A DNA stretch of 7,077 bases from an uncultured Pseudomonadota bacterium (GTDB lineage Bacteria; Pseudomonadota; Gammaproteobacteria; Burkholderiales; Methylophilaceae), in contig CAINWC010000294.1 of the NCBI GenBank assembly GCA_903854305.1, forward strand, positions 1 to 7,077. Reading direction: 5' to 3'. Of the stretch, positions 6,509 through 7,077 are shown piece by piece; within the stretch, counting starts at the first letter, position 1, and each line of letters opens with the position of its first letter. Both the position numbers and the translations under genes were made by a program. The notes below the pieces were generated by a model. That model saw nothing but the letters and a program-made list of their open reading frames with translations. It was not told the DNA's origin and did not search any database.

Positions 6509-7077
6509 TTAATCAGCGTCTTTAAAAAAGTGCATGGTTTTAAGCATGCTGGATGCTTTATCTAATGTTTCAGCATACTCTTTTTCTAAAACAGAATCAG
6601 CAACGATGCCACCACCTGTATAAAAGCTAATTTCGTCATTCCCGCTTTCTTTGGCCAAATACACTGCAGTACGAATCGCAATATTGGTATCCATATTGCC
6701 ATCAAAACCAATGTAACCAATCGCGCCGCAATACACGCCTCGGCGATGCGGTTCCAGCGCTTCTATAATTTGCATGGCTCTTAACTTAGGCGCGCCAGTA
6801 ATAGAACCGCCGGGAAAACAACCGCGCAATAAATCAATGGCGGTCTTACTGTTTTGTAGCGTACCGGTAACGATGCTGACTAAATGATGCACATTGGCAA
6901 AACTTTGTAACTGAAATAATAGATCAGCCTTTACTGAGCCAATCTCACAACTCTTACTAATATCATTACGCAATAAATCGACAATCATCAGATTTTCAGC
7001 TTTGTCTTTTAGGCTTGCTTGCAATTCTTTTGCAAGCTGCTGATCTTGCTCCATATCGTCAGAACGTGGCCTGGTAC
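6509..7077 (-). CDS. pabB: Aminodeoxychorismate synthase component I (PabB), partial
   Basis: This is the C-terminal 188 or so residues of the chorismate-binding enzyme that, with PabA, converts chorismate and glutamine to 4-amino-4-deoxychorismate, the precursor of p-aminobenzoate for folate (and for H4MPT in methylotrophs). The reading frame runs off the right edge; TRPRSDD is visible before the first internal Met, part of the GTRPR motif, so the true start lies outside. Further motifs are NLMIVDLLRNDIS, FPGGSITGAPKLRAM, RRGVYCGAIGYI, NIAIRTA, and YTGGGIVADSVLEKEYAET. The PGGSITGAPK form and the GNMDTNIAIRT stretch favour PabB over TrpE. Catalytic-domain residues look intact and the gene ends with TAA. 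Unlike the cys genes it is rich in Met and Cys (9 in the visible part). It is followed by the MfnE-like kinase. Confidence 0.9.
   Translation of the reverse strand, partial: TRPRSDDMEQDQQLAKELQASLKDKAENLMIVDLLRNDISKSCEIGSVKADLLFQLQSFANVHHLVSIVTGTLQNSKTAIDLLRGCFPGGSITGAPKLRAMQIIEALEPHRRGVYCGAIGYIGFDGNMDTNIAIRTAVYLAKESGNDEISFYTGGGIVADSVLEKEYAETLDKASSMLKTMHFFKDAD

Overview
The window carries a complete sulfate uptake operon on the plus strand. It is flanked on the left by a truncated insertion-sequence transposase and on the right by two minus-strand genes for cofactor synthesis. The proteins look proteobacterial. Sbp, CysT, CysW and CysA all resemble the E. coli proteins, and a short amino-acid-kinase-fold protein resembling MfnE (coenzyme furan ring synthesis) follows a pabB gene. 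In bacteria, MfnE-like kinases are typical of methylotrophs that use tetrahydromethanopterin and methylofuran. Together with the moderately low GC, this suggests a methylotrophic betaproteobacterium such as a member of the Methylophilaceae. That placement is inference.

Layout: 1-344 (minus) is the C-terminal part of an IS1595-type transposase that has lost its 5' end. 345-712 is an AT-rich gap with a strong terminator hairpin pointing left and a weak candidate promoter pointing right. 713-1711 is the periplasmic sulfate/thiosulfate-binding protein. 1741-2625 is an EAL-domain protein with key catalytic residues replaced. 2626-2816 is a gap with a possible internal promoter. 2817-3659, 3696-4592 and 4626-5717 are the two permeases and the ATPase (cysT, cysW, cysA). 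On the minus strand, 7077-6509 is the C-terminal part of pabB, followed by the MfnE-like kinase at 6393-5752, which converges on cysA.

How the genes work together: the binding protein captures sulfate or thiosulfate in the periplasm and hands it to the CysT/CysW channel, which CysA drives with ATP. The unusual member is the EAL protein, which follows sbp by 29 bases. Its catalytic centre is degenerate, and it contains no cysteine and no methionine other than the initiator. The whole operon is poor in sulfur amino acids (15 Met+Cys in about 1567 residues), unlike the two genes to its right. This suggests that the EAL protein is made during sulfur starvation together with the transporter, possibly as a c-di-GMP sensor or a protein-binding regulator that links sulfur status to another process. 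It is the best candidate here for an undescribed system.
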